Of a DNA stretch of 30,463 nucleotides, positions 21,585 to 28,930 are shown one piece after another; position 1 is the stretch's first letter, and each line of letters starts with the position of its first letter. This DNA comes from JBIQLO01 sp044464175. GTDB lineage: Bacteria > Planctomycetota > Phycisphaerae > Tepidisphaerales > Tepidisphaeraceae. The stretch is taken from NCBI GenBank assembly GCA_044464175.1, contig JBIQLO010000019.1, forward strand, positions 1 through 30,463, given 5' to 3'. The position numbers were made by a program, and so were the translations under genes. The notes under the pieces were generated by a model that saw only the letters and a list, made by a program, of their open reading frames with translations, searched no databases and was not told where the DNA came from.

Positions 21585-23150
21585 TCAGTACCCCAGTTCC
21601 CGTAGCACCACCTCCTTTCCCACCCCCAAACTCGCCTTGATCTGCGCCTCCTGCAGCTTCTCCAGGTCGTTTTCCGGCAGGGGGCTGGGCCAGTGCAGTT
21701 CAATCCGGCGCTCTCGCGGGCTCGTGGGAAACACCCCCGCCCGGTCCAGCCACGCCAGCGACAACTCGCAGATTCGCTCAATGCCCCGCCCGTAGGTCGT
21801 GCGCTTGCGGTCCGTCTTGGCCAGCAGCGCCAGCAGCGTCACCCGCAGCGCCGCCGCGCTGGTCAGTCGTCCGATCCGGTTCTTGATCGCCCCGGCCGCC
21901 ACCGGCGTCACGCTGGAGGCCTTGTCCAGCGCTTCGCGGATGTCGGCGATGTGGGTCTCCTCGGAGGGACACCCCGCATCCCCCCCGAACTCCACCACAT
22001 CCGCCTGCTCGTTGTCGCTCATCCACATTCGCCCCGGCGCCACCGGCAATTCAGTGAAATGGTCGATTCCTTTTCCCAGGTACATCTTGAAGCTCTGCAG
22101 CGCGATCCGGTTGGCCCGGTCGCTCAGGCGCGTGTTCAGCTCATCCTGCAGCGGGATCAGCCCCTCCAGGTCGCTCGCCCCGGCGTAGGAGAAGGGCAGC
22201 GCGTTGTTCTGGATGTGCACCAGCGGAATCCGCCCCAGCGAGTTGCGCCCCCGCGCCATCAGGACCTCATCCTCATACCGCCGCCATTCGTGCTCCGTGA
22301 TGATCTCCACCACCCGCCGCCGGGCGGCGCTCCCCGTGCGAATCCCCCGGCTTCCATCGCTGCTGAGCCACAGCAGGTCGCGCAGCCGCCCCAGCCGCCC
22401 GCCCTGTTCGGCAGACTCCAGCGGCGCCGGCGGCTCCAGGTCCCATGTCTGGGCGTAGGCCTCCAGCCTCTCCCAGTCGGCCGCCGACATCAGCGGCAGC
22501 GCCCGGGCCGGCTCGACGATTTCCAGACGGATCATGCGGGACAGATGCTCGAAGACATCCGATTGCGGGGAGGGTTCCGCTCCCGAATCCGTGGAATCGC
22601 CCAGGCCGGCCGCGAACGCCTCAGAGACATGGCCGCCGTCGTTCCATTTCACCAGCACATCCACAAACCCATACACCGCCCCCAGCAGCGCCAGCCGCTG
22701 GAGAAAGACGATCCCCCCATGCTGATCCAGAATGCGATTCAGCAGCGCCGTCAGCGCCCGCCGTCGCTCCGGCTCCTCCACCGCCGAGGCGATGATGAGC
22801 GGCTTGCCGAAGAGGTAGTCCACGATCGCGTCGATCCGCCAGGCGATGTCGTTCTCGATGACCACCTCTTTGCGGGCGATCCCCGCCACCGGCTGTCCCG
22901 TTCCGATTTCGCACCCGGCCCGCACGCCCGTGATCCGCGCGGGCAGCCCCCACTCCTGCGCCTGGCGGTACGGCCGCCCGGCCGCCGAATCCCCCAGGTC
23001 CGCGCCCACTGTCATGGGGTTGGCGTAATACCCCCACAGCCGCCGGTAGCGGGGGCGGTCCACCCCCTCCAGCCGCGCCAGCTCCGCCGCCAGCCGCCGC
23101 CCCATCCCCGTCAACCCGTCCGCCGTCCAGTCGTTTATTCGCGTCATCAT
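21585..23150 (-). CDS. Phage portal protein (SPP1 gp6-like)
   Basis: 521 residues, the usual portal length. Early motifs are PRYRRLWGYYANPM and GRPYRQAQEWGLPARITG, followed by RKEVVIENDIAWRIDAIVDY, LFGKPLIIAS and the alpha/beta wing region; the centre contains GRNSLGRIPLVHIQNNALPF and SYAGASDLEGLIPLQDELNT, with R-L-S-D-R-A-N-R-I-A just after. The pattern of an early IENDI/FGKP segment, PLVHIxN, DLEGLIPLQDELN and a long helical C-terminus is typical of dodecameric portals, the DNA entry vertex of tailed phages. GAGGAG lies 4 nt before the first ATG (23150) and 7 nt before the second (23147); either may be used. It is the first gene of its strand here, preceded by a paired-hairpin leader. No terminase gene precedes it; purD is divergent. 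Confidence 0.8.
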   Translation of the reverse strand: MMTRINDWTADGLTGMGRRLAAELARLEGVDRPRYRRLWGYYANPMTVGADLGDSAAGRPYRQAQEWGLPARITGVRAGCEIGTGQPVAGIARKEVVIENDIAWRIDAIVDYLFGKPLIIASAVEEPERRRALTALLNRILDQHGGIVFLQRLALLGAVYGFVDVLVKWNDGGHVSEAFAAGLGDSTDSGAEPSPQSDVFEHLSRMIRLEIVEPARALPLMSAADWERLEAYAQTWDLEPPAPLESAEQGGRLGRLRDLLWLSSDGSRGIRTGSAARRRVVEIITEHEWRRYEDEVLMARGRNSLGRIPLVHIQNNALPFSYAGASDLEGLIPLQDELNTRLSDRANRIALQSFKMYLGKGIDHFTELPVAPGRMWMSDNEQADVVEFGGDAGCPSEETHIADIREALDKASSVTPVAAGAIKNRIGRLTSAAALRVTLLALLAKTDRKRTTYGRGIERICELSLAWLDRAGVFPTSPRERRIELHWPSPLPENDLEKLQEAQIKASLGVGKEVVLRELGY

Positions 23151-23173
23151 TGTGCTCCTCTACCCTTCCGGCA

Positions 23174-23207
23174 GCGCTGCGCGTTTTGGCGACAAAGCGC
23201 GCAGCGC
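23174..23207. repeat. 34-nt GCGCTGCGC hairpin, copy C
   Basis: Stem gcgctgcgc (23174-23182) / gcgcagcgc (23199-23207) with a 16-nt loop gttttggcgacaaagc; a tenth pair (23183/23198) extends the stem. Confidence 0.85.
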
Positions 23208-23293
23208 AGAGCAAAAAAATTTTCCGGATTTGCGGATTTCCACTGGAAAACGCGAAAAAATTTTTTTGGAAAAATGGATTTTTCCCAAAAAGC

Positions 23294-23327
23294 GCGCTGC
23301 GCGTTTTGTCGCCAAACCGCGCAGCGC
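23294..23327. repeat. 34-nt GCGCTGCGC hairpin, copy D (inverted loop)
   Basis: Stem arms extend to 12 bp (23292-23303 with 23318-23329). The loop reads TTTTGTCGCCAAAC, the reverse complement orientation of the loop in copies A and C, so copies C and D form an inverted pair around the AT-rich spacer. Confidence 0.85.
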
Positions 23328-23340
23328 GCCCCCGCCCCGC

Positions 23341-23369
23341 TTGTCCCCACCCCCTCATCCCCCTACACT
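23341..23369 (+). promoter_or_regulatory. purD promoter candidate
   Basis: TTGTCC (23341-23346), a 17-nt spacer and TACACT (23364-23369), each 4 of 6 to the sigma-70 consensus. It would give a leader of roughly 135 nt carrying the palindrome at 23447-23499. Confidence 0.35.
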
Positions 23370-23446
23370 TCCACCGCCCTGTAGACGGGGCCGTTGGTCC
23401 CGTTTCCGGCCCCCAAGGCCGTTTGCGGCCTCCTGAAATGGTTGTT

Positions 23447-23499
23447 TAGGGTCCGCCCCGCGGGCCTTTTGGAAAAACCGGTCCGCGCGGCGGACCCTA
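23447..23499. repeat. TAGGGTCCGC palindrome, copy 2, abutting purD
   Basis: Left arm 23447-23466 (TAGGGTCCGCCCCGCGGGCC) and right arm 23480-23499 pair at 18 of 20 positions. The loop ttttggaaaaacc shares TGGAAAAA with copy 1 at 19340-19393. The element ends 12 nt before the purD ATG, where no good Shine-Dalgarno sequence is visible. Confidence 0.88.
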
Positions 23500-23511
23500 C
23501 TGACGGACAAA

Positions 23512-24783
23512 ATGAAAGTCTTACTCATCGGTTCCGGCGGACGCGAACACGCCCTGGCGTGGCGGCTGGCCGACTCCCCCCGCCTCACCGCCCTTTATGC
23601 CATGCCCGGCAATCCCGGCATGGAGCAGTTGGCCGAACTGGTCAACATCGACCCCATGGATTTCCCCGCCGTCGAGGCGTTCGTCCGCGACAACGGGATC
23701 GGGCTGGTCGTCATCGGACCCGAGGACCCCCTGGCGGCCGGCCTGGCCGACCGCATCCGCACGATGGGCGTCAAGGTCTTTGGTCCCTCGAAGGAAGCCG
23801 CCCGCCTGGAGGCCGACAAGTGGTTCGCCAAGGAGATGATGCGCCAGCAGTTCATCCCCACCGCCGAGGCGCGCACCTTCACCGATCCCGATCAGGCCGA
23901 GGAATACGTCCGCCTTCGTGATGAGCCCCTGGTCATCAAGGCGACCGGCCTGGCCAAAGGCAAGGGCGTCAGCGTCTGCTACCGCGCCAGCGATGCCCTG
24001 GAGGCGATCGACCGCATCATGCGCCAAAAGGCCTTTGGCGCCGCCGGCGGGCGGGTGGTGATCGAGGAGAAACTCACCGGCCCGGAATGTTCCATCCTCG
24101 CCTTCGTCGATCGCCGCTCCATCTATCTCATGGAGCCCAGCCAGGACCACAAGCCGGTCGATGAGGGGGACACCGGCCCCATGACCGGCGGCATGGGGGC
24201 CTATTCCCCCACCCCCGTCGTCACCGATCATCTGCTGGCCCAGATCGAACGCGACATTCTGGTGCCCATTGTCGATGGGCTGCTCCGCGAGGGGATCGAA
24301 TACAAGGGGGTGCTTTATGCCGGGCTGATGCTCACGCACAACGGCCCCAAGGTGCTGGAATTCAACTGTCGCTTCGGGGACCCCGAAACCCAGCCCCTGA
24401 TGATGCGTTTCAAGAGCGACCTGCTGGAAGTGATGCTCGCCGTCGCCGACGGCAAGCTGGATCAGGTGCAACTGCAGTGGGACCCCCGTCCCGCCCTGTG
24501 CGTCGTCGCCACCAGCAAGGGATATCCGGGCAAATACCCCACCGGTCTGCCCATCACCGGCCTGGCCGATGCCGAGGCCCTGCCGGGCGTCAAAGTCTTC
24601 CACAGCGGCACCGCCCGCGCCGGTAACCAGATCGTCACCGCCGGCGGGCGGGTCCTGGGCGTCACCGCCTTGGGCGACACCCTGGCCGACGCCCGCAAGC
24701 GCGTGGATCAAGCCCTCCAGCACATCCATTTCGACGGCATGCACTACCGCCGCGACATCGGATGGCAGGGGCTTAAAACCTGA
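23512..24783 (+). CDS. purD: Phosphoribosylamine-glycine ligase (GAR synthetase)
   Basis: 423 residues, the standard monofunctional PurD length. The enzyme joins glycine to 5-phosphoribosylamine with ATP, the second step of purine synthesis. It opens with MKVLLIGSGGREHALAWRL, with the PurD hallmark GSGGREHA at about 7-14. Further marks are MPGNPGM, VVIGPEDPLAAGLAD, the ATP-grasp loop IKATGLAKGKGVSVC (about 144-158), EEKLTGPECSILAFVD, PSQDHKPVDEGDTGPMTGGM, GAYSP and the metal/ATP-binding EFNCRFGDPETQP (about 283-295). It stands alone rather than in a pur operon and is divergent from the portal gene. Its ribosome site is weak and lies just behind a strong palindrome, which may affect translation. 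Confidence 0.97.
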   Translation: MKVLLIGSGGREHALAWRLADSPRLTALYAMPGNPGMEQLAELVNIDPMDFPAVEAFVRDNGIGLVVIGPEDPLAAGLADRIRTMGVKVFGPSKEAARLEADKWFAKEMMRQQFIPTAEARTFTDPDQAEEYVRLRDEPLVIKATGLAKGKGVSVCYRASDALEAIDRIMRQKAFGAAGGRVVIEEKLTGPECSILAFVDRRSIYLMEPSQDHKPVDEGDTGPMTGGMGAYSPTPVVTDHLLAQIERDILVPIVDGLLREGIEYKGVLYAGLMLTHNGPKVLEFNCRFGDPETQPLMMRFKSDLLEVMLAVADGKLDQVQLQWDPRPALCVVATSKGYPGKYPTGLPITGLADAEALPGVKVFHSGTARAGNQIVTAGGRVLGVTALGDTLADARKRVDQALQHIHFDGMHYRRDIGWQGLKT

Positions 24784-24792
24784 AGACGTGAA

Positions 24793-24820
24793 GACATGAA
24801 CACACGCCGGTGTTCATGTC
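24793..24820. terminator. Hairpin between convergent purD and small lipoprotein genes
   Basis: GACATGAACAC (24793-24803) and GTGTTCATGTC (24810-24820), a perfect 11-bp stem with a 6-nt loop. It stands between the purD stop and the minus-strand stop at 24838. Neither side has a good T-run, so its role as a terminator is only probable. Confidence 0.55.
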
Positions 24821-24837
24821 CCCACGCCTGATTGTCT

Positions 24838-24957
24838 CTAGTGGGCCACGTGCATCGGAGCAGCATCATCCGTATCAATGCTGCCGCTGGCGCGGCATCC
24901 CGTGATGACCATCGCAAAGGCACTCAACAACAACGTCGTGACGATAACCCGCAACAT
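24838..24957 (-). CDS. 39-aa lipoprotein (entericidin-sized)
   Basis: A short gene on the minus strand: ATG at 24957 with AAGGAG 7 nt upstream, TAG at 24840-24838. The product begins MLRVIVTTLLLSAFAMVITG followed by C21, a complete lipoprotein signal peptide with lipobox V-I-T-G-C (T-G-C in the key places). A tiny mature part follows: CRASGSIDTDDAAPMHVAH. Size and layout resemble entericidin-like lipoproteins and other very small envelope lipoproteins of unknown role. The combination of ribosome site, hydrophobic core, lipobox and stop makes chance unlikely, but no homolog can be checked here. Confidence 0.66.
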   Translation of the reverse strand: MLRVIVTTLLLSAFAMVITGCRASGSIDTDDAAPMHVAH

Positions 24958-25111
24958 GATGTCTCCTTGCCCCGAGGGCGCTAAATGTCGTATCGTGTCT
25001 CAGCAACGCCCGTGCCATGGCCGCGTTTGCTATAAAACAACGTGCCAAAGGCCCTGGTGAGCCTCCAACCCCGACAATTTGTCCAATTTTGACGCCTGAC
25101 TTCCATCATCC
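24958..25111. other. Divergent intergenic region
   Basis: 154 bp between the small lipoprotein and the HAD gene. A TATAAAA stretch occurs near 25031, without a clear -35 on either strand. Nothing else is recognisable. The HAD gene's ATG has no visible ribosome site. Confidence 0.3.
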
Positions 25112-25909
25112 ATGATTCCCGACCTCGCCCAGTACGCCGCCATCCTTCTGGACCTGGATGGCACGATCTACCATGTCGATCACGCCCTCCCCGGCGCGAT
25201 CGAACTGATGCGCCAGCTCCAGAAGCAGCGCAAGCCCTTCGCCTGCCTCACCAACTCCACCGCCGGGCCCGGCGACCTCTCCAGGCGCCTGGCCACCATG
25301 GGCGTGGAGGTGGACCCCCACCGCATCTATTCCGCCGCCGGCGCCGCCTGCGACTATGTGCTGGAAAAATACGGCGCTGAACACCGCCCGCGCGTCTTCA
25401 ACCTTGCCACCGATTCAGTCACGGCCATGCTCGAAGGGCAGGTGGACTGGGTGCGCGATGCGTCCGAGCCGTGCGATGTGGTCATCGTCGGCACCCCCGT
25501 CAATCCCAACGCCACCGAGGACCGCCGCCGCACCGCCATGCTCCTCCTGCGGGCCGGCGCGCACCTGGTCGGCACCTGCGCCGACCGTGTCTTCCCCAGC
25601 CGCCGCGGGCTGGAATTCGGCGCCGGCGCCCTCTCGGCCATGCTCGCCTATGCCGCCAATGTCGAGCCCTTCTTCGTCGGCAAGCCCCAGCCCGTCTTCT
25701 TCCACAACCTCTGCCGCCGCCTGGGCGTTGAGCCGGGCGACTGCCTGCTCATCGGCGACAACCTCGAATCCGACATCGCCGGCGCCAAGGCCGTCGGTAT
25801 GAAAACCCTCCTCACCCTCACCGGCGTCACCCGCCGCCAGGATCTCCCCTTCGCCCCGCCCAACCAGCAGCCCGATGCCGTCATCGACGACCTGACGCAG
25901 TTGGTGTAA
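25112..25909 (+). CDS. HAD-IIA family phosphatase (NagD/phosphoglycolate phosphatase-like)
   Basis: 265 residues, typical for the NagD-type branch of haloacid dehalogenase hydrolases. Motif I is AAILLDLDGTIYHVDHALPG, with the nucleophile and acid/base aspartates in DLDGT (14-18); motif II is CLTNSTAGP; a large C2-type cap lies between motifs II and III (VDWVRDASEPCDVVIVGTP onward); motif III is the Lys of VGKPQPVFF; and motif IV is CLLIGDNLESDIAGAKAVGM. These enzymes dephosphorylate small metabolites (nucleotides, phosphoglycolate, sugar phosphates) in the cytoplasm, and the cap decides the substrate, which cannot be predicted here. It converges with the HEPN gene with a 4-bp gap. Confidence 0.91.
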   Translation: MIPDLAQYAAILLDLDGTIYHVDHALPGAIELMRQLQKQRKPFACLTNSTAGPGDLSRRLATMGVEVDPHRIYSAAGAACDYVLEKYGAEHRPRVFNLATDSVTAMLEGQVDWVRDASEPCDVVIVGTPVNPNATEDRRRTAMLLLRAGAHLVGTCADRVFPSRRGLEFGAGALSAMLAYAANVEPFFVGKPQPVFFHNLCRRLGVEPGDCLLIGDNLESDIAGAKAVGMKTLLTLTGVTRRQDLPFAPPNQQPDAVIDDLTQLV

Positions 25910-25913
25910 TGGT

Positions 25914-26360
25914 TTATGAGGATGCCTCGCCCGACGATGGATCAGCGGGATTCGCGTCAATTTCGATGCTTTTGAGCAGCGAGTCCACCGTTCGGACGAT
26001 CTCATCGGCCAACGCCAGTGCCTCGCGGGCTTCCCGCGCCGGCGGTTCAAATGCATCGCCCGGGTAACGAAAGGCGGTCGCATAGGGCGACAGGATGATG
26101 GCGGCTTCCCGGAATTGCGCAAAAAGCTCGTTCGAGGTGATACAGGAGGAGAGCAAGACCGTCAGATCATGAACTTTAAGAAATTCGATCCCACAGGACG
26201 TGAGCCACCCCTTCAAGGCTTTTTCGGCGGCCTGTTGGCAATGGTAAACACCCGTATCGAAAAAAGGACGGTCCCCCTGGATAAGCACCTCGGCCGTGGC
26301 AAGGTCGCTTCGCGCCTTGGCCAGCCACGAACGCACAATGTCAGCGCATTCAGGTGTCAT
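25914..26360 (-). CDS. HEPN-domain protein of an MNT-HEPN pair
   Basis: 148 residues from the ATG at 26360, which overlaps the end of the nucleotidyltransferase gene by 11 bp; longer in-frame starts would lie inside that gene. The HEPN domain is clear: WLAKARSDLATAEVLI, then GVYHCQQAAEKALKGWLTSC, KVHDLTVLL and ATAFRYPGD. HEPN proteins paired with minimal nucleotidyltransferases form type VII-like toxin-antitoxin or related modules. In the best studied ones, HEPN is an RNase toxin and the partner adds AMP to it. This member lacks an obvious R-x4-6-H motif in its C-terminal half, so RNase activity is uncertain. A substrate-binding or regulatory HEPN is an alternative. Confidence 0.88.
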   Translation of the reverse strand: MTPECADIVRSWLAKARSDLATAEVLIQGDRPFFDTGVYHCQQAAEKALKGWLTSCGIEFLKVHDLTVLLSSCITSNELFAQFREAAIILSPYATAFRYPGDAFEPPAREAREALALADEIVRTVDSLLKSIEIDANPADPSSGEASS

Positions 26361-26673
26361 GTCTGGAAAGAAGGAGCCCCTCTTTTTCAGCAATATAGGG
26401 CAGCGTGTTGACGACGTTCCGCTGTCTGGCCCATTCGTTCCGGGTGAGCACAATGACGTCCTTGGGATAGGTCGTCTCACCAAGCAGGCGGTGGGCGCGC
26501 TGGGCACGCTGATAACTGGGCAAAGAGGAATCTTCGACCACGGCCAGTAAGTCGATGTCGCTGCCCGCCCGCGCCTCAGAGCGCGCCGCCGAGCCGATTA
26601 ACCAGACTTCCTTGGCCGGATAATCCCGCGTCAGGCAATCCGCCATCTTTTTTGCCGCTTCACGCAAGGTCAT
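26350..26673 (-). CDS. Minimal nucleotidyltransferase (MNT) of an MNT-HEPN pair
   Basis: 107 residues. The diagnostic segment VWLIGSAARSEARAGSDIDL fits the G-S-x10-D-x-D pattern exactly, giving two metal-binding aspartates; the third acidic residue would be in DVIVLTRNEW (KDVIVLT). In MntA antitoxins this enzyme AMPylates the paired HEPN toxin. The gene is upstream of the HEPN gene and overlaps it, the usual order. The start at 26673 has no convincing ribosome site. The whole protein has normal length for the family. Assignment to a toxin-antitoxin role is by family and context. Confidence 0.91.
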   Translation of the reverse strand: MTLREAAKKMADCLTRDYPAKEVWLIGSAARSEARAGSDIDLLAVVEDSSLPSYQRAQRAHRLLGETTYPKDVIVLTRNEWARQRNVVNTLPYIAEKEGLLLSRHDT

Positions 26674-26706
26674 GGCAAAGGACCCTATCCCGCAAAACCA
26701 GTCCAG

Positions 26707-28797
26707 TCAATCGGCCTCCACCCCCAGCGTCCCTTCCTCCCAAAGATAAACCGTCGTCCCCGCCGCCCGCTCCACGCTGATCCGCAGGCCCCCTTGGACC
26801 CGCTCGCACCGCACCCCCTTGACCGAAGGCACGCCCCCGTCCCGCACCGGCTCGATCACGGCCGCGAAGACCACCCGCCGCCCGGTGCGCGAGGCGGCCA
26901 TCAGAGGGATTCGATCCATCACCGACGCCCCCACCCCAGCCCCCACCAATAGCGCGGTCCGGCCGCCGGCCGCCAACGTCACATACGTGGTGATTCCCTT
27001 CTCCTCAAAGCGCACCCCCGTCTGGCCATCGCTCCGCCCGGCCCGCATCTGCTGGAGGTATTCCATCCCCTCGAACGCTGGATAACTTCCCTCCACCTCC
27101 GTCGCCGCCGAACAGACCGCCGATTGGCCCCGGTTGTGATACAGCCAGTCAAAGCGATGCGGCTCCTGCCCGCTCAGCTCATCCACCACCAGCAGATCAT
27201 TTTTCCCCAGGCACAGCAGCCGCCGATGCGCCACCCCCGGATACGCTTTATCACACCGCGCGGCCGCCGCCGTATAATCCGGACCGGTTTCAAACAGTTC
27301 CAGCCGGCCCGCCGCCGGCTCCTGTGACTGCCCATCCACCAGTACCGCGTTGTGTCCCACCGTCGCCTTGTACCAGTTCTTGTGGATCGGCAGGCGATAC
27401 GCCTGGCTTTTCGCCCGTCCCGGATCGACCCCCAGTTCCCGCCCATAGCCGTAAAAGACAAAACTCAGCTTGTCCAGATGCCCATGAAACCCGCCGTACG
27501 GCCCGAAGGTCATCGCTGCTGTCAGGTGCCCCCGCCCGCCAGTGCGCAAAATCGCGTGCCCCGCATCCGGAAAGATTTCACTCCCCAGCGCCCTCGCCTT
27601 GCCCGCCGCCTTGCCCGGCTCACGCCCCAGCAGGACCGACTCCCACTCCGCCTTTCTGGGCAGCAGCGGCGCCAGCGCCGGATCACGGTACGCCTGCCAT
27701 GCCGATTCAAACAGCGATATGCCCCGGCCCAGCGATGTCCCCACATCATCCCCAAACCGCGGCAGCGAGCCGTCGGCCATCACATAATGCGCCGGCAGCA
27801 GGTACATCTTCTTCAGCATCGGGTTTGACCACAGGTCCACCCCCAGCCGCCCGGCCGCCTCGGCCGTCCGCGATAGCGCCGAAAGCGTGTAAAAGTGATA
27901 TCCCCAGGAATTCTCCTCCCACATCCCCTCCGCGCTGACGCAGTGGCTCATCTGAAACGCAAACCCGTTTTCCGGATCGCTCAGCGCCTTGTCCACCCAC
28001 GCCTGATCCCCCAGGACCGCCCCGCCCCAGAGCATCCCCGCATTGTGCCAGCTTTGCCAGTTGCTCCGTCCCCGCTTGTTCCGGTCGATGTTCTCCAGGA
28101 TCGGCCGGATCAATCCGGCTTCGATGGCGGATCGCTCCGCCTCCGACAGCGCGCCATACACCAGGTCATAACTGGGGGCGATGTACTGGGTCATTGCCGC
28201 CGACTCATTCAGCGTCTGCTCCATCAGATGCCCGCCGCTGTGGCCGGGCTTGCGACTGGCCGTGTGATAGGGGTAGTTCAGGTACCGCTGGGCGTACCCC
28301 ATGAGCACCTCCCGCGCGAAATCGGCATACTGCGCCTTCCCGGTGATCGCATACGCCCAGGCCGCCGCCGTCATATGTTTCAGATTGGCCGTGTGCCGCC
28401 GGGCGAAGATCACATCATCGTATGGCTCCCCGCTGTAAATGCGCCCGCACTTGGGGCATCGGTGATGCGTGTCGTCGATCGTCTCCAGCCCCACCTGGCA
28501 CGCCTCGCATTGATACCACTGATTGTGCTGTCCCCCGCGCGGCGGAAACGTCAGCGGCGACTTCATCGCCCGATCCGCCTCGGCCACCACCTTCGCCACC
28601 ACCGCGTGGTCCGCCCCTGTTCCCCGCCAGGCCGCCCGCAGCCGGCCCAGCTCCTTCCCCGTGCATGCCACCACCGGATGCTTCGCCCGCTGCGGCAACA
28701 CCACCGCCGGCAACCGCCAGACCCCCTCCGCGGGTGCTCCCACCGCCGCCGCCATCAGCAACATCACCACGCCCAGTCCCCAAAATTGCATTGTCAT
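26707..28797 (-). CDS. Heparinase II/III-like polysaccharide lyase, secreted
   Basis: 696 residues from the ATG at 28797 (GGAGG 6 nt upstream). A signal peptide (MTMQFWGLGVVMLLMAAAVG) is followed by an alpha/alpha-toroid. It contains a zinc-ribbon-like insertion (C-E-A-C about residue 96, then HHRCPKCGRIYSG), RSNWQSWHNAGMLWGG, and WEENSWGYHFYTLSAL. A beta-sandwich half begins with YGGFHGHLDKLSFVFYGYGR. The His of WHNAG, the Tyr of WGYHFY and the His of FHGHLDK match the catalytic triad positions of heparinase II/III and alginate-lyase (PL15/17/21-type) enzymes that cleave uronic-acid polymers by beta-elimination. The natural polymer is unknown. It is divergent from a GH113-like gene, so the two may degrade the same class of polysaccharide. 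Confidence 0.88.
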   Translation of the reverse strand: MTMQFWGLGVVMLLMAAAVGAPAEGVWRLPAVVLPQRAKHPVVACTGKELGRLRAAWRGTGADHAVVAKVVAEADRAMKSPLTFPPRGGQHNQWYQCEACQVGLETIDDTHHRCPKCGRIYSGEPYDDVIFARRHTANLKHMTAAAWAYAITGKAQYADFAREVLMGYAQRYLNYPYHTASRKPGHSGGHLMEQTLNESAAMTQYIAPSYDLVYGALSEAERSAIEAGLIRPILENIDRNKRGRSNWQSWHNAGMLWGGAVLGDQAWVDKALSDPENGFAFQMSHCVSAEGMWEENSWGYHFYTLSALSRTAEAAGRLGVDLWSNPMLKKMYLLPAHYVMADGSLPRFGDDVGTSLGRGISLFESAWQAYRDPALAPLLPRKAEWESVLLGREPGKAAGKARALGSEIFPDAGHAILRTGGRGHLTAAMTFGPYGGFHGHLDKLSFVFYGYGRELGVDPGRAKSQAYRLPIHKNWYKATVGHNAVLVDGQSQEPAAGRLELFETGPDYTAAAARCDKAYPGVAHRRLLCLGKNDLLVVDELSGQEPHRFDWLYHNRGQSAVCSAATEVEGSYPAFEGMEYLQQMRAGRSDGQTGVRFEEKGITTYVTLAAGGRTALLVGAGVGASVMDRIPLMAASRTGRRVVFAAVIEPVRDGGVPSVKGVRCERVQGGLRISVERAAGTTVYLWEEGTLGVEAD

Positions 28798-28930
28798 GAT
28801 CGGCCTCCGGCTCCCATCCTATGGAACAATCTCCCGCAATAAAATGCCGCCGCCCCCCCCAATCCGTCCCCTCTACCACAATTCCGCCCGCTCCCGTATG
28901 ATGCCTCCGTCACGCAACGAGTCCCAAACC

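Larger units (their letters stand above)
23154..23327 (-). promoter_or_regulatory. Paired-hairpin 5' leader (copy 2) of the phage-like module
   Basis: Minus-strand order: 34-nt hairpin (23327-23294), an 86-nt spacer rich in A and T runs, a second 34-nt hairpin (23207-23174), about 10 nt, then GTAGAGGAGC (23163-23154) and the portal start at 23150. Element order, hairpin sizes and the ribosome-binding stretch match positions 1-164 on the same strand. Function unknown: a translational or processing control element, or a mobile repeat. Confidence 0.7.

Noticed and set aside
23147..23358. Short minus-strand frames reading through the leader (repeating R-F-x-x-K-T-R-S-A)
   Set aside because: They are translations of the two GCGCTGCGC hairpins. 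The peptide repetition only reflects the DNA repeats.
21693..23384. A 563-codon plus-strand open frame opposite the portal gene
   Set aside because: Shadow of the portal gene; it even runs through the AT-rich hairpin leader and has no plausible product.
25015..25050. Possible sigma-54 promoter on the minus strand (TTGGCACG) for the small lipoprotein
   Set aside because: The required GC dinucleotide 10 nt after the GG is TA here, so the -12 element is missing.
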